Of a stretch of DNA of 64,000 nt, positions 17,501 through 25,776 are shown piece after piece. Position 1 is the first letter of the stretch, and every line of letters starts with the position of its first letter. Location: contig NZ_JACIDJ010000001.1 of NCBI RefSeq assembly GCF_014196305.1, positions 585,683-649,682 on the forward strand. Reading direction: 5' to 3'. A program made the position numbers and the translations under genes. Origin of the DNA: Roseococcus suduntuyensis (GTDB lineage Bacteria; Pseudomonadota; Alphaproteobacteria; Acetobacterales; Acetobacteraceae). A model generated the notes under the pieces. The model did no database searches. It was not told where the DNA came from and worked only from the letters and a program-made list of their open reading frames with translations.

Positions 17501-19202
17501 GCTGGTGGCCGCCTTCGACCACCGGCACATCTTCCTCGATCCCGACCCCGATCCGGCGCGCAGCTTCGAGGAACGCGAGCGGCTGTTCCGCCTGCCGCGC
17601 TCCTCCTGGGCGGATTACGACACCGCGCTGATCAGCACCGGCGGCGGCGTGTTTCCGCGCGGGGCGCGGAGCATCCCGCTTTCCCTCCAGGCGCAGCGCC
17701 TGCTGGGGCTGAAGATGGACCGCGCGGAGCCCGCGCTGGTCATGCAGGCCATTCTCCGGATGGAGGTGGACCTGCTCTATTTCGGCGGCATCGGCACCTA
17801 TGTGAAGGCCGGCACCGAAACCCAGGCCCAGGCGGGCGACCGCGCCAATGACGCGCTGCGCGTGGATGGGCGGGAACTCCGCGCCCGCGTGCTGGGCGAG
17901 GGCGCCAATCTCGGCATCACCCAGGCGGGCCGCATCGAGGCCGCGCATGCCGGCGTGCGCCTGAACACCGATGCGCTGGACAATTCGGCCGGCGTCAGCA
18001 CCTCCGACCACGAGGTGAACATCAAGATCCTGCTGGCGGCGGCCGAGGCGGAAGGCGGCTTGACCCGCCGCAGCCGCGACGCCCTGCTGGCCGAGATGAC
18101 CGACGAGGTCGCGGCCATGGTGCTGCGCGACAACGCGCTGCAATCGGTGGCCGTCTCGCTGGAGGCGCTTTCCGGCGCGGCGGGCCTGCCCGGCCAGGCC
18201 ACGCTGATGGCGCGGCTGGAGGCGGAAGGGCTGCTTGACCGCCAGCAGGCCGTGCTGCCCGGCGCCGAGGCGATGGCGGCGCGCGAGGCCGAGGGCGCGG
18301 CCCTGACGCGGCCCGAGATCGCGGCCCTTCTGCCGGTGGCCAAGCTCTGGCTGACCGACGCGCTCGCGGAGAGCACCCTGCCCGACGCGCCCGTCTTCGC
18401 GCCCCTGCTGGAGGCCTATTTCCCCACGCCGCTCCGCGTCCCGCCTTTCGCGGAGTTCCTGGCCGGCCACAAGCTGCGCCGCGACCTGACGGCCACCGCC
18501 CTGGCCAACCAGGTGGCGAACCGGCTGGGCTGCGCGGCACTCGGGCGCCTGACCGCCGAGGCCGACCCGGTGTCCGTGGTGGGCGCGGCCTGGCTGGCGA
18601 GCGAACTCTACGGTCTGGAGGAGCGTTTCGAGGAAGCCGAGGCCGCCGAACCCGGCCCGCGTCTCGACGCCCAGCGCGTCCTGCGGGACCTGCTGGAGGC
18701 GGCGACGGTCGAACTGCTGGAGGGCGGGGACATCGCGGAGCGCCTCGCCGCGCTGCGTGAGGGTGTGGGCGCGCTGATCGCCGCCGAGACCGCCCTGCCC
18801 GACGACGCCCATTGCCGCACCGACCTCCCCGCGGGGTTGGCGGCCTTCGTGGCGGCCGCGCCGCGCCTGGCCTCGGCGCCCAGCATCGTGGCCCTGGCGG
18901 CGCGGGCCGGCGTCACGCCCGGCGAGGCTGCCCAGGCCTGGGCCGAGGCAGGGCATCGCTTCGCCTTCGAACCCCTGCGCGAGGCGCTGCGCCGCCTGCG
19001 CATCGGCGGGCCCTTCGGCGACCGGGCGCGGGCCGCGCTTCTGGCCGACCTGCGCGCCACGCAGTCGCGGCTGGCGGCGGCCATCCTGGCCGGGCAGAAG
19101 GTCGAGGGGCCGCAGGCCGTGGCGCTGGCGCGCGAGGCGGCGCGGCAGGCGGACCTCGCCTCGGCCACCGTGGCGGCGCGGGCCCTGGCCGCGCTGGCCT
19201 GA
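14577..19202 (+). CDS. gdhB: NAD-specific glutamate dehydrogenase (large, GDH180 type)
   Basis: A 1541-residue enzyme of the very large NAD-GDH family that oxidises glutamate to 2-oxoglutarate and ammonia, with a long N-terminal regulatory region. The catalytic core lies in the second half: GGIRWSDRREDFRSEVLDL at about residue 785 and VPTGAKGGFVLKG, with the substrate-binding Lys, near 820; the Rossmann NAD domain follows with GANLGITQAGRIEAAHAG and LNTDALDNSAGVSTSDHEVN. The ATG at 14577 has AGGAAGGA six bases upstream; an ATG at 14571 is too close to that site. Length is typical (about 1,500-1,600). A 1,156-codon antisense frame inside it is a shadow. Confidence 0.95.
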   Translation: MPEAPHTPDPVREEVFHGALGVLHGAPRGAQPLLRPLFEGIPTAELAARSPEALAAAAASLAGLAAQRAPGEIRLRLFPPGGGRGPHAVVEIVNDDMPFLVDSVLASLNRSGRVVREFLHPILAVTRDGAGALHALGEGEARESLMRVTIAGTPAHMLPGTEPGDWAEVEAALRRTLADTQLAVRDFPAMLSLLDQAAEEVRGHGEAAEFLGWLRDENFVLLGHRRLMLDADGARMVAEENLGLLRDMTLPVFDALRGLPELPEAIRTSLLGVQAVRVAKANMRSTVHRPQHADVVATRIQDASGRVLGVRLFVGLFAAAAYNRNPRSIPLLRGKVERILDASGIRPDSHDGRALRNALDTWPRDELFQASEEAVLEGARIALDLAIRPRPALFTRRDPFGRFVSIIAWLPREGFDTKQREKVGGILARAHGGRLSAFHIALGDSPLARIHYIVGTDPAHAVMPDHAALEAAIAQAVRAFPDRLAEALSEELGEARATTLLGRWGDAFPASYRDGVTAAQALADLHLAEAALAAQRPRAELHHLPGEGPRRLTLRLASPGHALALADVLPLFESLDLRAIEEQPYRLAPRGVEGLVLHIFQLEAGADCPEERFAPLLDALSALLEGHAETDGFNRLVLRAGLSWRECWVLRAMFRWLKQVGFAFSQGSVETALVANPQAARLLLEIFAARFDPEAAARDEAALETRWDALLDAVADPDCDRILARLRHMLDGMLRTNFYQGKAYLAFKLDSAAAGDMPQPRPWREIFVHSPSMEGCHLRAGPVARGGIRWSDRREDFRSEVLDLMKAQRLKNVVIVPTGAKGGFVLKGTVPSQREAFMATGIAAYSTLIRGMLDVTDNLHGTEVVPPPSVVRRDGDDPYIVAAADKGTATFSDIANGLSAEYGFWLGDAFASGGSAGYDHKGMGITARGAWVMVERHFQEALGRSIHDAPFTCAGVGDMSGDVFGNGLLVSRQTKLVAAFDHRHIFLDPDPDPARSFEERERLFRLPRSSWADYDTALISTGGGVFPRGARSIPLSLQAQRLLGLKMDRAEPALVMQAILRMEVDLLYFGGIGTYVKAGTETQAQAGDRANDALRVDGRELRARVLGEGANLGITQAGRIEAAHAGVRLNTDALDNSAGVSTSDHEVNIKILLAAAEAEGGLTRRSRDALLAEMTDEVAAMVLRDNALQSVAVSLEALSGAAGLPGQATLMARLEAEGLLDRQQAVLPGAEAMAAREAEGAALTRPEIAALLPVAKLWLTDALAESTLPDAPVFAPLLEAYFPTPLRVPPFAEFLAGHKLRRDLTATALANQVANRLGCAALGRLTAEADPVSVVGAAWLASELYGLEERFEEAEAAEPGPRLDAQRVLRDLLEAATVELLEGGDIAERLAALREGVGALIAAETALPDDAHCRTDLPAGLAAFVAAAPRLASAPSIVALAARAGVTPGEAAQAWAEAGHRFAFEPLREALRRLRIGGPFGDRARAALLADLRATQSRLAAAILAGQKVEGPQAVALAREAARQADLASATVAARALAALA

Positions 19203-19211
19203 GGGGCGCCT

Positions 19212-20009
19212 TCAGGGCGTCCAGACGATGTCCTCGCCCGCCCGGGCGAGGGCGTAGTCCCAGACCCGCCGGTCGAGCCGGGTGACGCGATCCAGCTCCA
19301 CCTGCGTCTCGGGCGGGATGGGCTCGTCCGGGACGGCGTAGAGCCCCGGCACCTCCTGGTCATGGCCGTTGGTACGGGGCAGGCGCGCGGGGCCGGACCA
19401 GCCCATGCGGTCGCAGACGGCGGCGTGGAAGCTGTCCAGCGCGCCGGTGAAGCCCACCAGGTCGAAGCTGGAGAGGTTGCGGCAGGCGGTCTCGACGATC
19501 GCCTCCTCCGCCAGGGGCGCCCGGTCGTTCCAGGCCCAGCGGGTGTAGAGGCCGGGCGAGCGGGCCCGGCAATCCCCCGCCAACTGCCGCGCCAGGGCGT
19601 TGTCGAAGGCTTCCAGCACCTCCAGGTGGTCCGAGCGCAGGAAGTCCCGCAGGCCCAGCTCCTGCGCCAGCCGCACGCCTTCGTTCTTTTCCCCGGCTGA
19701 TGGCCAATGGCGGCGCCAATGCTGCCAGAGGGACACGACCCGGGCGCGGGGCTCCCGCAGGACCGTGACGGTCACGCGCGGCGTGGGCGTCAGCGCCAAG
19801 TGCTCGAAGCGGTAATGGCCGGAGAAGAAACGGTAGCGCGCGAGCTTGTCCGCCGGCAGCAATTCCAGGCGGTTGAGGCGCATGGGGCAGATCTCGTCTG
19901 GCGCATGGTGTCGGGACAGGGCCTCATGCAGCGTGGTGCCGCCGGTTCGGGGCAAATGGAGAAAGACGAGAATGGCAGGGTGCTCGCGCAGCAGGTCCGG
20001 GGCGGTCAT
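19212..20009 (-). CDS. Sulfotransferase-family protein
   Basis: A 265-residue protein resembling PAPS-dependent sulfotransferases. The 5'-phosphosulfate loop is FLHLPRTGGTTLHEAL near residue 17, and the 3'-phosphate-binding motif is TVLREPRARVVSLWQHW near residue 80. The acceptor may be a lipid or surface carbohydrate, but nothing nearby identifies it. ATG at 20009 with a GGAAGA-type ribosome site. It is convergent with the glutamate dehydrogenase gene (nine bases apart) and divergent from the MFS gene. The frame is open far upstream through the MFS gene; that part is noise. Confidence 0.8.
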   Translation of the reverse strand: MTAPDLLREHPAILVFLHLPRTGGTTLHEALSRHHAPDEICPMRLNRLELLPADKLARYRFFSGHYRFEHLALTPTPRVTVTVLREPRARVVSLWQHWRRHWPSAGEKNEGVRLAQELGLRDFLRSDHLEVLEAFDNALARQLAGDCRARSPGLYTRWAWNDRAPLAEEAIVETACRNLSSFDLVGFTGALDSFHAAVCDRMGWSGPARLPRTNGHDQEVPGLYAVPDEPIPPETQVELDRVTRLDRRVWDYALARAGEDIVWTP

Positions 20010-20081
20010 GCATTCTTCCGCTGGGGTGGGGGGGCACAATCGGCAGAGGCTTCGCGCCGCGTCAACTCGGAGGCCCGTGGC

Positions 20082-21335
20082 ATGAACCGGCGCGAATGGG
20101 CCTGGGCGAGCTATGACTGGGCCAACAGCGCCTTTCCTACCGTCATCTCCACCTTCGTCATCGCGGCCTATTTCACCCAGGGCATCGCGCCCGACCCCGT
20201 GACGGGCCAGGTGATGTGGGGCTGGATGCAGGCGCTGGTGGGGCTGGGCATCGCCGTCCTGTCGCCGCTGATGGGCGCCATCGCGGATGCGGGGGGGCGC
20301 AGGCGGGCCTTGCTGGCCATGAGCACGGTGCTGATGGCGGCCTTCACCGCTTCCATCTGGTTCGCTGAGCCCGCGCCGGGCTACGCGCTCTGGGCGCTGG
20401 CCTGCGTGGCGCTGGCCACCCTGGCCTTCGAGGTCGGCACCGTCTTCTACAACGCCATGCTGCCGGATGTGGCGAGCCGCGCGCGCATCGGCCGTGTCTC
20501 GGGCATCGGCTGGGGGCTGGGCTATGCGGGGGGGCTGGCCTGCCTCGTGGCCTGCCTGGTGCTGCTGGTGCAGCCGGACCCGCCCATCCTGCCGCTCGAC
20601 CGGGGCGCGGCCGAGCATGTGCGCGCCACGGCGCTGCTGGTGGCCGTCTGGATCCTGGTCTTCGCCTGGCCGGTGCTGGTCTGGGTGCCCGACCCGCCGC
20701 GGGTGCGCCGCGGCTGGGGTGCGGCCGCGCGGGCGGGGCTGGCGGAACTGCTGGCGCTGATCCGCCGCCTGCCTGCCCGCCCGCCCGTGCTGCGCTTCCT
20801 GCTGGCGCGATTGTTCTACACGGACGGGCTGAACGTGCTCTTCGTCTTCGGCGCGGTCTTCGCCGCCGGCGTCTTCGGGATGGGGTTCGAGGAGATCCTC
20901 CTCTTCGGCATCGCGCTCAACGTCACGGGCGGCATCGGCGCCGTGGCCGGCGGCTGGGTGGAGGAGCGCATCGGCGCCAAGCCCACCATCCTGGCCGCGC
21001 TGCTGGCGCTGATGGTGGTGGGCGGGGCCATGCTGACGGTGGAGAGCAAGGCGGTGTTCTGGGTGCTGGGCGTCAGCCTGGGGCTGTTCTTCGGGCCCGC
21101 CCAGGCAGGGTCGCGCAGCCTGATGGCGCAGCTGGCGCCGCCGGCCGAGATGGCGGCGCATTTCGGGCTGTTCGCCCTGTCGGGCCGCGCCACCAGCTTC
21201 CTGGGCCCCGCCGCGCTGGCCATCGTGACGGAGGCCACCGGCAGCCAGCGCTGGGGCATGGCGGTGGTTCTGGTTCTGCTGGGCGTGGGGCTGGCCCTGC
21301 TGCTGACGGTGCGTGCCCCGCCGGTCGCGCGGTGA
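20082..21335 (+). CDS. MFS transporter, UMF1/Atg22-like family
   Basis: A 417-residue inner-membrane permease with about 12 hydrophobic helices. The start MNRREWAWASYDWANSAF is highly characteristic of the UMF1/Atg22-like MFS group, and the loop after helix 2 has GAIADAGGRRRALL, the MFS motif A equivalent. A repeat of this motif lies in the second half (GGWVEERIGAKPT). Substrates of bacterial members are mostly undefined; yeast Atg22 exports vacuolar amino acids. A GGAGG site nine bases before the ATG at 20082 fixes the start. It appears to be a single-gene unit. Confidence 0.88.
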   Translation: MNRREWAWASYDWANSAFPTVISTFVIAAYFTQGIAPDPVTGQVMWGWMQALVGLGIAVLSPLMGAIADAGGRRRALLAMSTVLMAAFTASIWFAEPAPGYALWALACVALATLAFEVGTVFYNAMLPDVASRARIGRVSGIGWGLGYAGGLACLVACLVLLVQPDPPILPLDRGAAEHVRATALLVAVWILVFAWPVLVWVPDPPRVRRGWGAAARAGLAELLALIRRLPARPPVLRFLLARLFYTDGLNVLFVFGAVFAAGVFGMGFEEILLFGIALNVTGGIGAVAGGWVEERIGAKPTILAALLALMVVGGAMLTVESKAVFWVLGVSLGLFFGPAQAGSRSLMAQLAPPAEMAAHFGLFALSGRATSFLGPAALAIVTEATGSQRWGMAVVLVLLGVGLALLLTVRAPPVAR

Positions 21336-21371
21336 TCAGGGCGGGGTCCGCTAAGGTCAGGGCCGCGAAGG

Positions 21372-22058
21372 TCAGGGCCAGGGCCCCAGCCGGCCGGGCA
21401 GTTCCACCGCCACCACGGCCCATTGCAGCGCCAGCGGGTCCGTCAGGCGCAGCGTCAGCCGGACAGGCTGGTGCGGCGCATGGGGCGAGGCGAGGCTCAC
21501 CTGCCACAGCCCGGGCGAGATGGGCCGCGCCTGCCGCATCGCCTGGCCGAAGCCCGTTCCGCCCTCGGGCGGCAGGTGATGGGCCAGGACGCGCGCCAGC
21601 CCCTCGGGCGAGGCCAGCCGGTCCGCCAGCGAGGATTTCAGCTCCTCCAGGAAGGCCGGCGGCGGGCCGCTGATATGCGTGGACGCGATCTCGGTCAGCC
21701 TTGCCTCGATGCCGGGGCGCAGCAACGACCAGTCCACCCGTGAGGCCAGGGTGGCCGGGTCGGCGCGTTGCACCGCGACGGCGAACTGCACGGCCGAGGC
21801 GATGGGCGAGCCCAGATAGAGGCAGACCAGCGCCACCAGGGCCAGGGCCGAGCGGCGCCAGCCCCAAAGACGGCGCGGGATGAAGTGTGAGAGGAGGCGC
21901 CAGGGCCGGCGGGGCGCGGCCGGGCTTTTCGGGGGGGTGGATGGCCTGGGCGTGGGGGCGCTGGGCCGATGCGGCGCACCATGGACGGCCGCGCGCCGGT
22001 CATAGTCATTCCACACCTCGTCCCAAAGGCTGCGATCCGGACGGATATCCGCCGTCAT
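21372..22058 (-). CDS. DUF2939-domain membrane-anchored protein
   Basis: A 228-residue protein with a charged, proline-rich cytoplasmic N-terminus (about 60 residues), one transmembrane helix near residues 72-90, and a periplasmic domain recognisable as DUF2939: LYLGSPIASAVQFAVAVQRADPATLASRVDW is the kind of start seen in the family. The domain often occurs as a small inner-membrane-tethered lipoprotein-like protein; function unknown. It is transcribed toward the MFS gene stop, 36 bases apart. Confidence is good for a real gene and moderate for the domain. Confidence 0.72.
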   Translation of the reverse strand: MTADIRPDRSLWDEVWNDYDRRAAVHGAPHRPSAPTPRPSTPPKSPAAPRRPWRLLSHFIPRRLWGWRRSALALVALVCLYLGSPIASAVQFAVAVQRADPATLASRVDWSLLRPGIEARLTEIASTHISGPPPAFLEELKSSLADRLASPEGLARVLAHHLPPEGGTGFGQAMRQARPISPGLWQVSLASPHAPHQPVRLTLRLTDPLALQWAVVAVELPGRLGPWP

Positions 22059-22204
22059 GCCCCCATGCCCGCCTGAGACAGGCGCCGCGAAAGGTCAGCC
22101 CACAAGGGGCTGGCAGGCACTTGGGTCCTGTCAGACATTCACGTCTCTCCGGTGGAGGATTGTCTCGTCCGGTGAGATTTAGGGTGGGAATCCTGACGTA
22201 TTCG
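22059..22204. other. Intergenic gap between the mla operon end and the DUF2939 gene
   Basis: This 146-base stretch is less GC-rich than its surroundings and must carry the DUF2939 promoter and the end of the mla transcript, both on the minus strand. A short hairpin CAGCCC-CTTGT-GGGCTG (minus strand, about 22095-22111) is visible without a U-run. No RNA gene, repeat or other open frame with coding character was seen. Confidence 0.35.
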
Positions 22205-22855
22205 TTAACGCCGTCTCGATTCCGGAACGGCGGCGGTGATCCAGGCCTCCATCTCCGCGAAGACGCGGCCCAAGGCGGCGGTCATGGCGGCCGCCTGGGC
22301 CAGGCCTGCTTCCTCTGCCGTGCTCGCGGCCAGGGGGGCGGTGGCGACGAAGCTGCGCTGGGCCAGCACCTGGGCATCGGCCAGGGCGCCCGTCTCCCGC
22401 AGCAGCAGCGCGGCGACGCCGGCCCGGGCCTGTCCTTGGGCGGGCAAGGCTTCCAGCGCGGTGAGCTCCGCCTCCAGCACGAGTGGCGTGGCCAGCCGCG
22501 TGCCGGGGGCGGCCACCGCGGAAAAGCCACCACCGGCGATGAGCCATTGCCGCAGCGCTGCCTCGGCCAGCTCGGCGGGCGGGGCCAACCATTCCTCGTA
22601 GAAGGCGATGTCCAGTGTGCCGTTGGCGGCGATGCGGCGCAGCCCGCGGACCTCCTGGCCCGGGGCGGCGCGCACCGTGCGCAGCAGCAGCACCTGGCCC
22701 GTCGCGTGCGGGCGCGGCAGGCCGGCCGGGCGCTCGGGCGAGAGGGCATGGCGGCGCGTGGGCACGAAGGGGCGGTCGGGCAGCACGGAACACCCGCCGA
22801 GGCCGACCAGTCCCAGCAGGGCGCCACGGCGCGGGAGGGAGAGGTGGCGCGTCAT
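22205..22855 (-). CDS. ABC-type transport auxiliary lipoprotein (MCE/Mla-associated, PqiC-like)
   Basis: A 216-residue lipoprotein that accompanies the MCE transporter encoded just upstream. The signal LPRRGALLGLVGLGGCSVL ends in a lipobox (LGGC, acylated Cys at about 22). The mature region has the auxiliary-lipoprotein look: IAANGTLDIAFYEEWLAPPAELAEAAL, then a variable domain with conserved VLEAELTALEA. Such proteins sit at the outer membrane or in the periplasm and pair with MlaD-type proteins. Its start overlaps the mlaD stop by four bases, so it is the last gene of the operon. Confidence 0.82.
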   Translation of the reverse strand: MTRHLSLPRRGALLGLVGLGGCSVLPDRPFVPTRRHALSPERPAGLPRPHATGQVLLLRTVRAAPGQEVRGLRRIAANGTLDIAFYEEWLAPPAELAEAALRQWLIAGGGFSAVAAPGTRLATPLVLEAELTALEALPAQGQARAGVAALLLRETGALADAQVLAQRSFVATAPLAASTAEEAGLAQAAAMTAALGRVFAEMEAWITAAVPESRRR

Positions 22856-23856
22856 CGGGGGGGCGGCGCGCCAAGGAGGGTCTGGGATGGCGAGCGGCGC
22901 AAGGCTTCCGTGGTCTCCCGCAAATTGCTGGTGGTGGAGCGCAGGTCGCGCAGGATGGGGGCGAGTTCGGCCTGCAGGTCGGTGGTGGTGCCGCGCGCGG
23001 CGCGCAGCGTGGCCTGGATCTGCGTGATGGTGGCCGGCAGGCGCTGTGTGGTCTCGCGCAGGGCGGCCGTCGTTTGCGTCAGCGCGGCCAGCGTTGCGCG
23101 CAGTTCCTCGCCTTCCAGGATGCCGCGCGTGGCGGTGGTGGTGGCGCGCAATTCCTGCATGAGGCCAGGAACGTCGCTGGCGGTCACCACGTTGCGTGCC
23201 TCACGGACCAATTCCTGCAACTCGGCCATGGCCGGGCCCACATCCACGCCCTGGGCCACGCGGCGCAGGTCGGTCAGCAATCCGTCGACGTTGGACACGA
23301 AGCCCACGATATCCACGTTCTCCACCTGGCGCATCACCAGTTCGAGGGTGGATTGCGCCTGGGCCACGGTGGAGGGTGTCGCGGGGATGAAGTCGAAGCG
23401 CGGCGTCCAGGGCAGCGTCGGGACCGGGGAGCGCGTGGGGTCCACGAAGTCCATCTCGATATAGACGACGCCCGTGATGCCCTGGCTGGCCAGGCGGGCG
23501 CGCAGGCCCTGGGCCACGGCGTCGCCGATGCTGGGAATTTCGCCCACACGTTCGAGGCTGACGGCGAAGCGCACCACCACCAGCTGGAAGGCGCCGGCGA
23601 AGGGCTGCCCCTCCGCCCGCCGGTATTCGGAGGAGGCGAGGCGGATTTCCGTCACGCGGCCGATGGCGACGCCGCGGTAGCGCACGGCCGAGCCCACTTC
23701 GAGGCCCTGCACGCTCTCGCGCAGATAGGTCTCGAACAGTGCGTCCTGCGAGCGGATGCGGTCGCGCGTGAGGAACAGCACGAAGCCGACCGCCAGCACG
23801 AGGCCGGTCAGGACCAGCAGGCCCACGGAGAATTGGGTGCGGCGGGACTGGGGCAT
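22852..23856 (-). CDS. mlaD: MCE-domain (MlaD-family) lipid transport protein
   Basis: A 334-residue substrate-binding component of an MCE lipid transporter. It has an N-terminal transmembrane helix (about 8-30), then the MCE domain (about 38-115; GSAVRYRGVAIGRVTEIRL is the core), then a long helical, Thr/Leu-rich region (about 170-320) typical of MCE proteins that form extended tubes. It is longer than E. coli MlaD (183), closer to the PqiB-less MCE proteins of Rhizobiales and Rhodospirillales. It follows mlaF by three bases and overlaps the lipoprotein gene. Confidence 0.88.
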   Translation of the reverse strand: MPQSRRTQFSVGLLVLTGLVLAVGFVLFLTRDRIRSQDALFETYLRESVQGLEVGSAVRYRGVAIGRVTEIRLASSEYRRAEGQPFAGAFQLVVVRFAVSLERVGEIPSIGDAVAQGLRARLASQGITGVVYIEMDFVDPTRSPVPTLPWTPRFDFIPATPSTVAQAQSTLELVMRQVENVDIVGFVSNVDGLLTDLRRVAQGVDVGPAMAELQELVREARNVVTASDVPGLMQELRATTTATRGILEGEELRATLAALTQTTAALRETTQRLPATITQIQATLRAARGTTTDLQAELAPILRDLRSTTSNLRETTEALRRSPSQTLLGAPPPR

Positions 23857-23859
23857 GCG

Positions 23860-24651
23860 TCAGACCCCCGCCCGCGCCTCGCGCCGGAAGAAGGCGCGGA
23901 CGGTGGGGTGCTCGCTCTGGTCGCGGAGATGCTTGGGGTTGCCCTCGGCGATGAGGCCGCGGGCCTCCTTGTCCAGCATGATGCAGCGGTCCCCTATAGC
24001 CAGGATGGATTGCAGTTCGTGCGTCACCACCACGAAGGTGGTGCCGGTCTCCCGCGCGAGTGAGAGGATCAATTCGTCAAGCCCCGCCGAGGTGATGGGG
24101 TCCAGCCCCGCGCTGGGTTCGTCCAGAAACAGGATTTCGGGGTCCAGCGCCATGGCGCGGGCGATGCCGGCGCGCTTGAGCATGCCGCCCGAGATTTCGG
24201 CCGGCAGGCGATCGGCCGCGTCGGAGAGGCCGACTAGGCCGAGCTTCGCCATGGCGATCATGCGCCGGGCCGCCTCGGGCAGCTTGGTGTGGGCCTCGAT
24301 GGGCAGCATGACGTTCTCGGCCAGCGTCAGGCTGCCCAACAGGGCGCCCGACTGCCACATGACGCCGATGCGGCGCAGCAGGTCGCGGCGGGCGGCGCCT
24401 TCCAGCTTGGCCATCTCCTCGCCCAGCACGGTCATGGTGCCGGCGGAGGGCGGCATGAGGCCGATGAGCAGCTTCAGCAGGGTGGATTTGCCGCAGCCCG
24501 AGCCGCCGAGGATGACGAAGACCTCGCCGCGTCGGACCTCGAAGGTCACGTCCTGGAAGACGGTGTTGGTGCCGAAGCGCATGGCGACGCCCTCGGCGGT
24601 GATGACGACATCCGTCTTCGCAGTATCGGCCTTTACGACGTCCTGGGCCAT
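23860..24651 (-). CDS. mlaF: Mla-type ABC transporter ATP-binding protein
   Basis: A 263-residue ATPase that would energise lipid transport through MlaE. The Walker A is GGSGCGKSTLLK near residue 50; the Q-loop is VMWQSGALLGSLTLAENV; the signature is ISGGMLKRAGIARAMA; Walker B is ILFLDEPSAGLDPI; the H-loop is VVVTHEL. The signature ISGGMLKR (instead of LSGGQ) is typical of the MlaF/TTG2A group. Its ATG overlaps the mlaE stop by one base (TGATG), so they are translationally coupled. Confidence 0.93.
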   Translation of the reverse strand: MAQDVVKADTAKTDVVITAEGVAMRFGTNTVFQDVTFEVRRGEVFVILGGSGCGKSTLLKLLIGLMPPSAGTMTVLGEEMAKLEGAARRDLLRRIGVMWQSGALLGSLTLAENVMLPIEAHTKLPEAARRMIAMAKLGLVGLSDAADRLPAEISGGMLKRAGIARAMALDPEILFLDEPSAGLDPITSAGLDELILSLARETGTTFVVVTHELQSILAIGDRCIMLDKEARGLIAEGNPKHLRDQSEHPTVRAFFRREARAGV

Positions 24652-25742
24652 CACCAGCCCAGCCGGAAGAAGAGCACGGCGAAGATGCCGTCCAGCACCA
24701 CCAGGGCCACGATGCCGCCGACCACGGCCGAGGTCGCGGCGTCGCCCACCGCGCGGGGACCACGCCCGGCCGACAGCCCCGCATGGCAGCCGATATAGCC
24801 GATGACCAGTCCGAAGCAGGCCGCCTTGCCCAGGCCCCCCATGATGTCGCCGACCGACATCCATTGCACCAGCTGGTTCATCACGGCCGTGGGCGGGAAG
24901 CCCAGCAGCGCCATGACGAAGCCCATGCCGATGAGGCCGGTGATGTCCATGACCAGCGCCAGCACCGGCATGACCAGCATGGCCGCCAGCACGCGCGGCA
25001 GCACCAGCCAGGCCATGGGGTCGAGGCCCATGGTGCGCAGCGCGTCCACCTCCTCGTTCACCCGCATGGTGCCGAGTTCGGCCGCATAGGCCGAGCCGGT
25101 GCGCCCGGCCAGGATGACGCCGGCCAGCAGCGGCCCGAGTTCCCGCGTGAGCGAGATGCCAACCAGCTGCGGGATGAAGATTTCCGCGCCGAATTGCCGC
25201 ATGGGGATGGAGGACTGGAAGGCCAGGATCACGCCGATCAGCACGCCCAGCAGCATGCACAGGCCGAAGGCGCGGGTGCCGGCCTCGTCCAGGTGGCGCA
25301 GCACCTCCACCCAGCGCAGCCGCCAGGGACGGGGAGCGAGGGCGGCGGCGGTCATAGTGGTCTCGCCCAGGAAGGTCAGGCGGGTGCGCATGTTGCGGAC
25401 CATGCCCAGCACGGCGCCGCCGAGGCTGGTGATGGGCCGGAAGGGGGCGGCGGGCTTGGCCGGGCGGGGTTCGCCCAGGCCGGAGCGGAAGCGGCGCAGC
25501 ACGCCGGCGGCGCCCGCATCCTCCGGTTCGCGCCATTCCGCCTCGTTGCCCGCCACGGAGACGAGCAAAGCGGCCCCCGCGGAGTCGAGCTCCGTCACGC
25601 CGCTCGCGTCCAGCAGGAGGCGGGATTGGCCGCGGCTTGCCTTATGCGCCTCGTTCCAGAGGCGCGCGGCGTCCGCGGCGCTGAGGCTTCCGGTGAAGCG
25701 GAGCCTGGTGGCGCCGTCCGTGCTGTCGGCCTCGAAACTCAT
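24651..25742 (-). CDS. mlaE: STAS-MlaE fusion permease
   Basis: A 363-residue lipid transporter permease with two parts: an N-terminal STAS-like domain (about 1-85; LLLDASGVTELDSAGAALLVSV is the STAS core) and a C-terminal MlaE permease (about 110-363) with several membrane helices, including ELGPLLAGVILAGRTGSAYAAELGTMRVNEEVDAL, the conserved coupling-helix region. In E. coli the STAS domain is a separate protein, MlaB; the fused form is common in alphaproteobacteria. Start taken at the ATG at 25742; a TTG at 25754 is an in-frame alternative. First gene of the operon mlaE-mlaF-mlaD-lipoprotein. Confidence 0.9.
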   Translation of the reverse strand: MSFEADSTDGATRLRFTGSLSAADAARLWNEAHKASRGQSRLLLDASGVTELDSAGAALLVSVAGNEAEWREPEDAGAAGVLRRFRSGLGEPRPAKPAAPFRPITSLGGAVLGMVRNMRTRLTFLGETTMTAAALAPRPWRLRWVEVLRHLDEAGTRAFGLCMLLGVLIGVILAFQSSIPMRQFGAEIFIPQLVGISLTRELGPLLAGVILAGRTGSAYAAELGTMRVNEEVDALRTMGLDPMAWLVLPRVLAAMLVMPVLALVMDITGLIGMGFVMALLGFPPTAVMNQLVQWMSVGDIMGGLGKAACFGLVIGYIGCHAGLSAGRGPRAVGDAATSAVVGGIVALVVLDGIFAVLFFRLGW

Positions 25743-25776
25743 TCGCAGGTGCAAATGGGGCGTGGAGGGCGCCGGA

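Noticed and set aside
15486-18956. 1,156-codon open frame antisense to the glutamate dehydrogenase gene
   Set aside because: It lies in phase with GC-rich third codon positions of a clear NAD-glutamate dehydrogenase on the other strand; the translation is low-complexity, His/Arg/Gln-rich and unlike any protein family.
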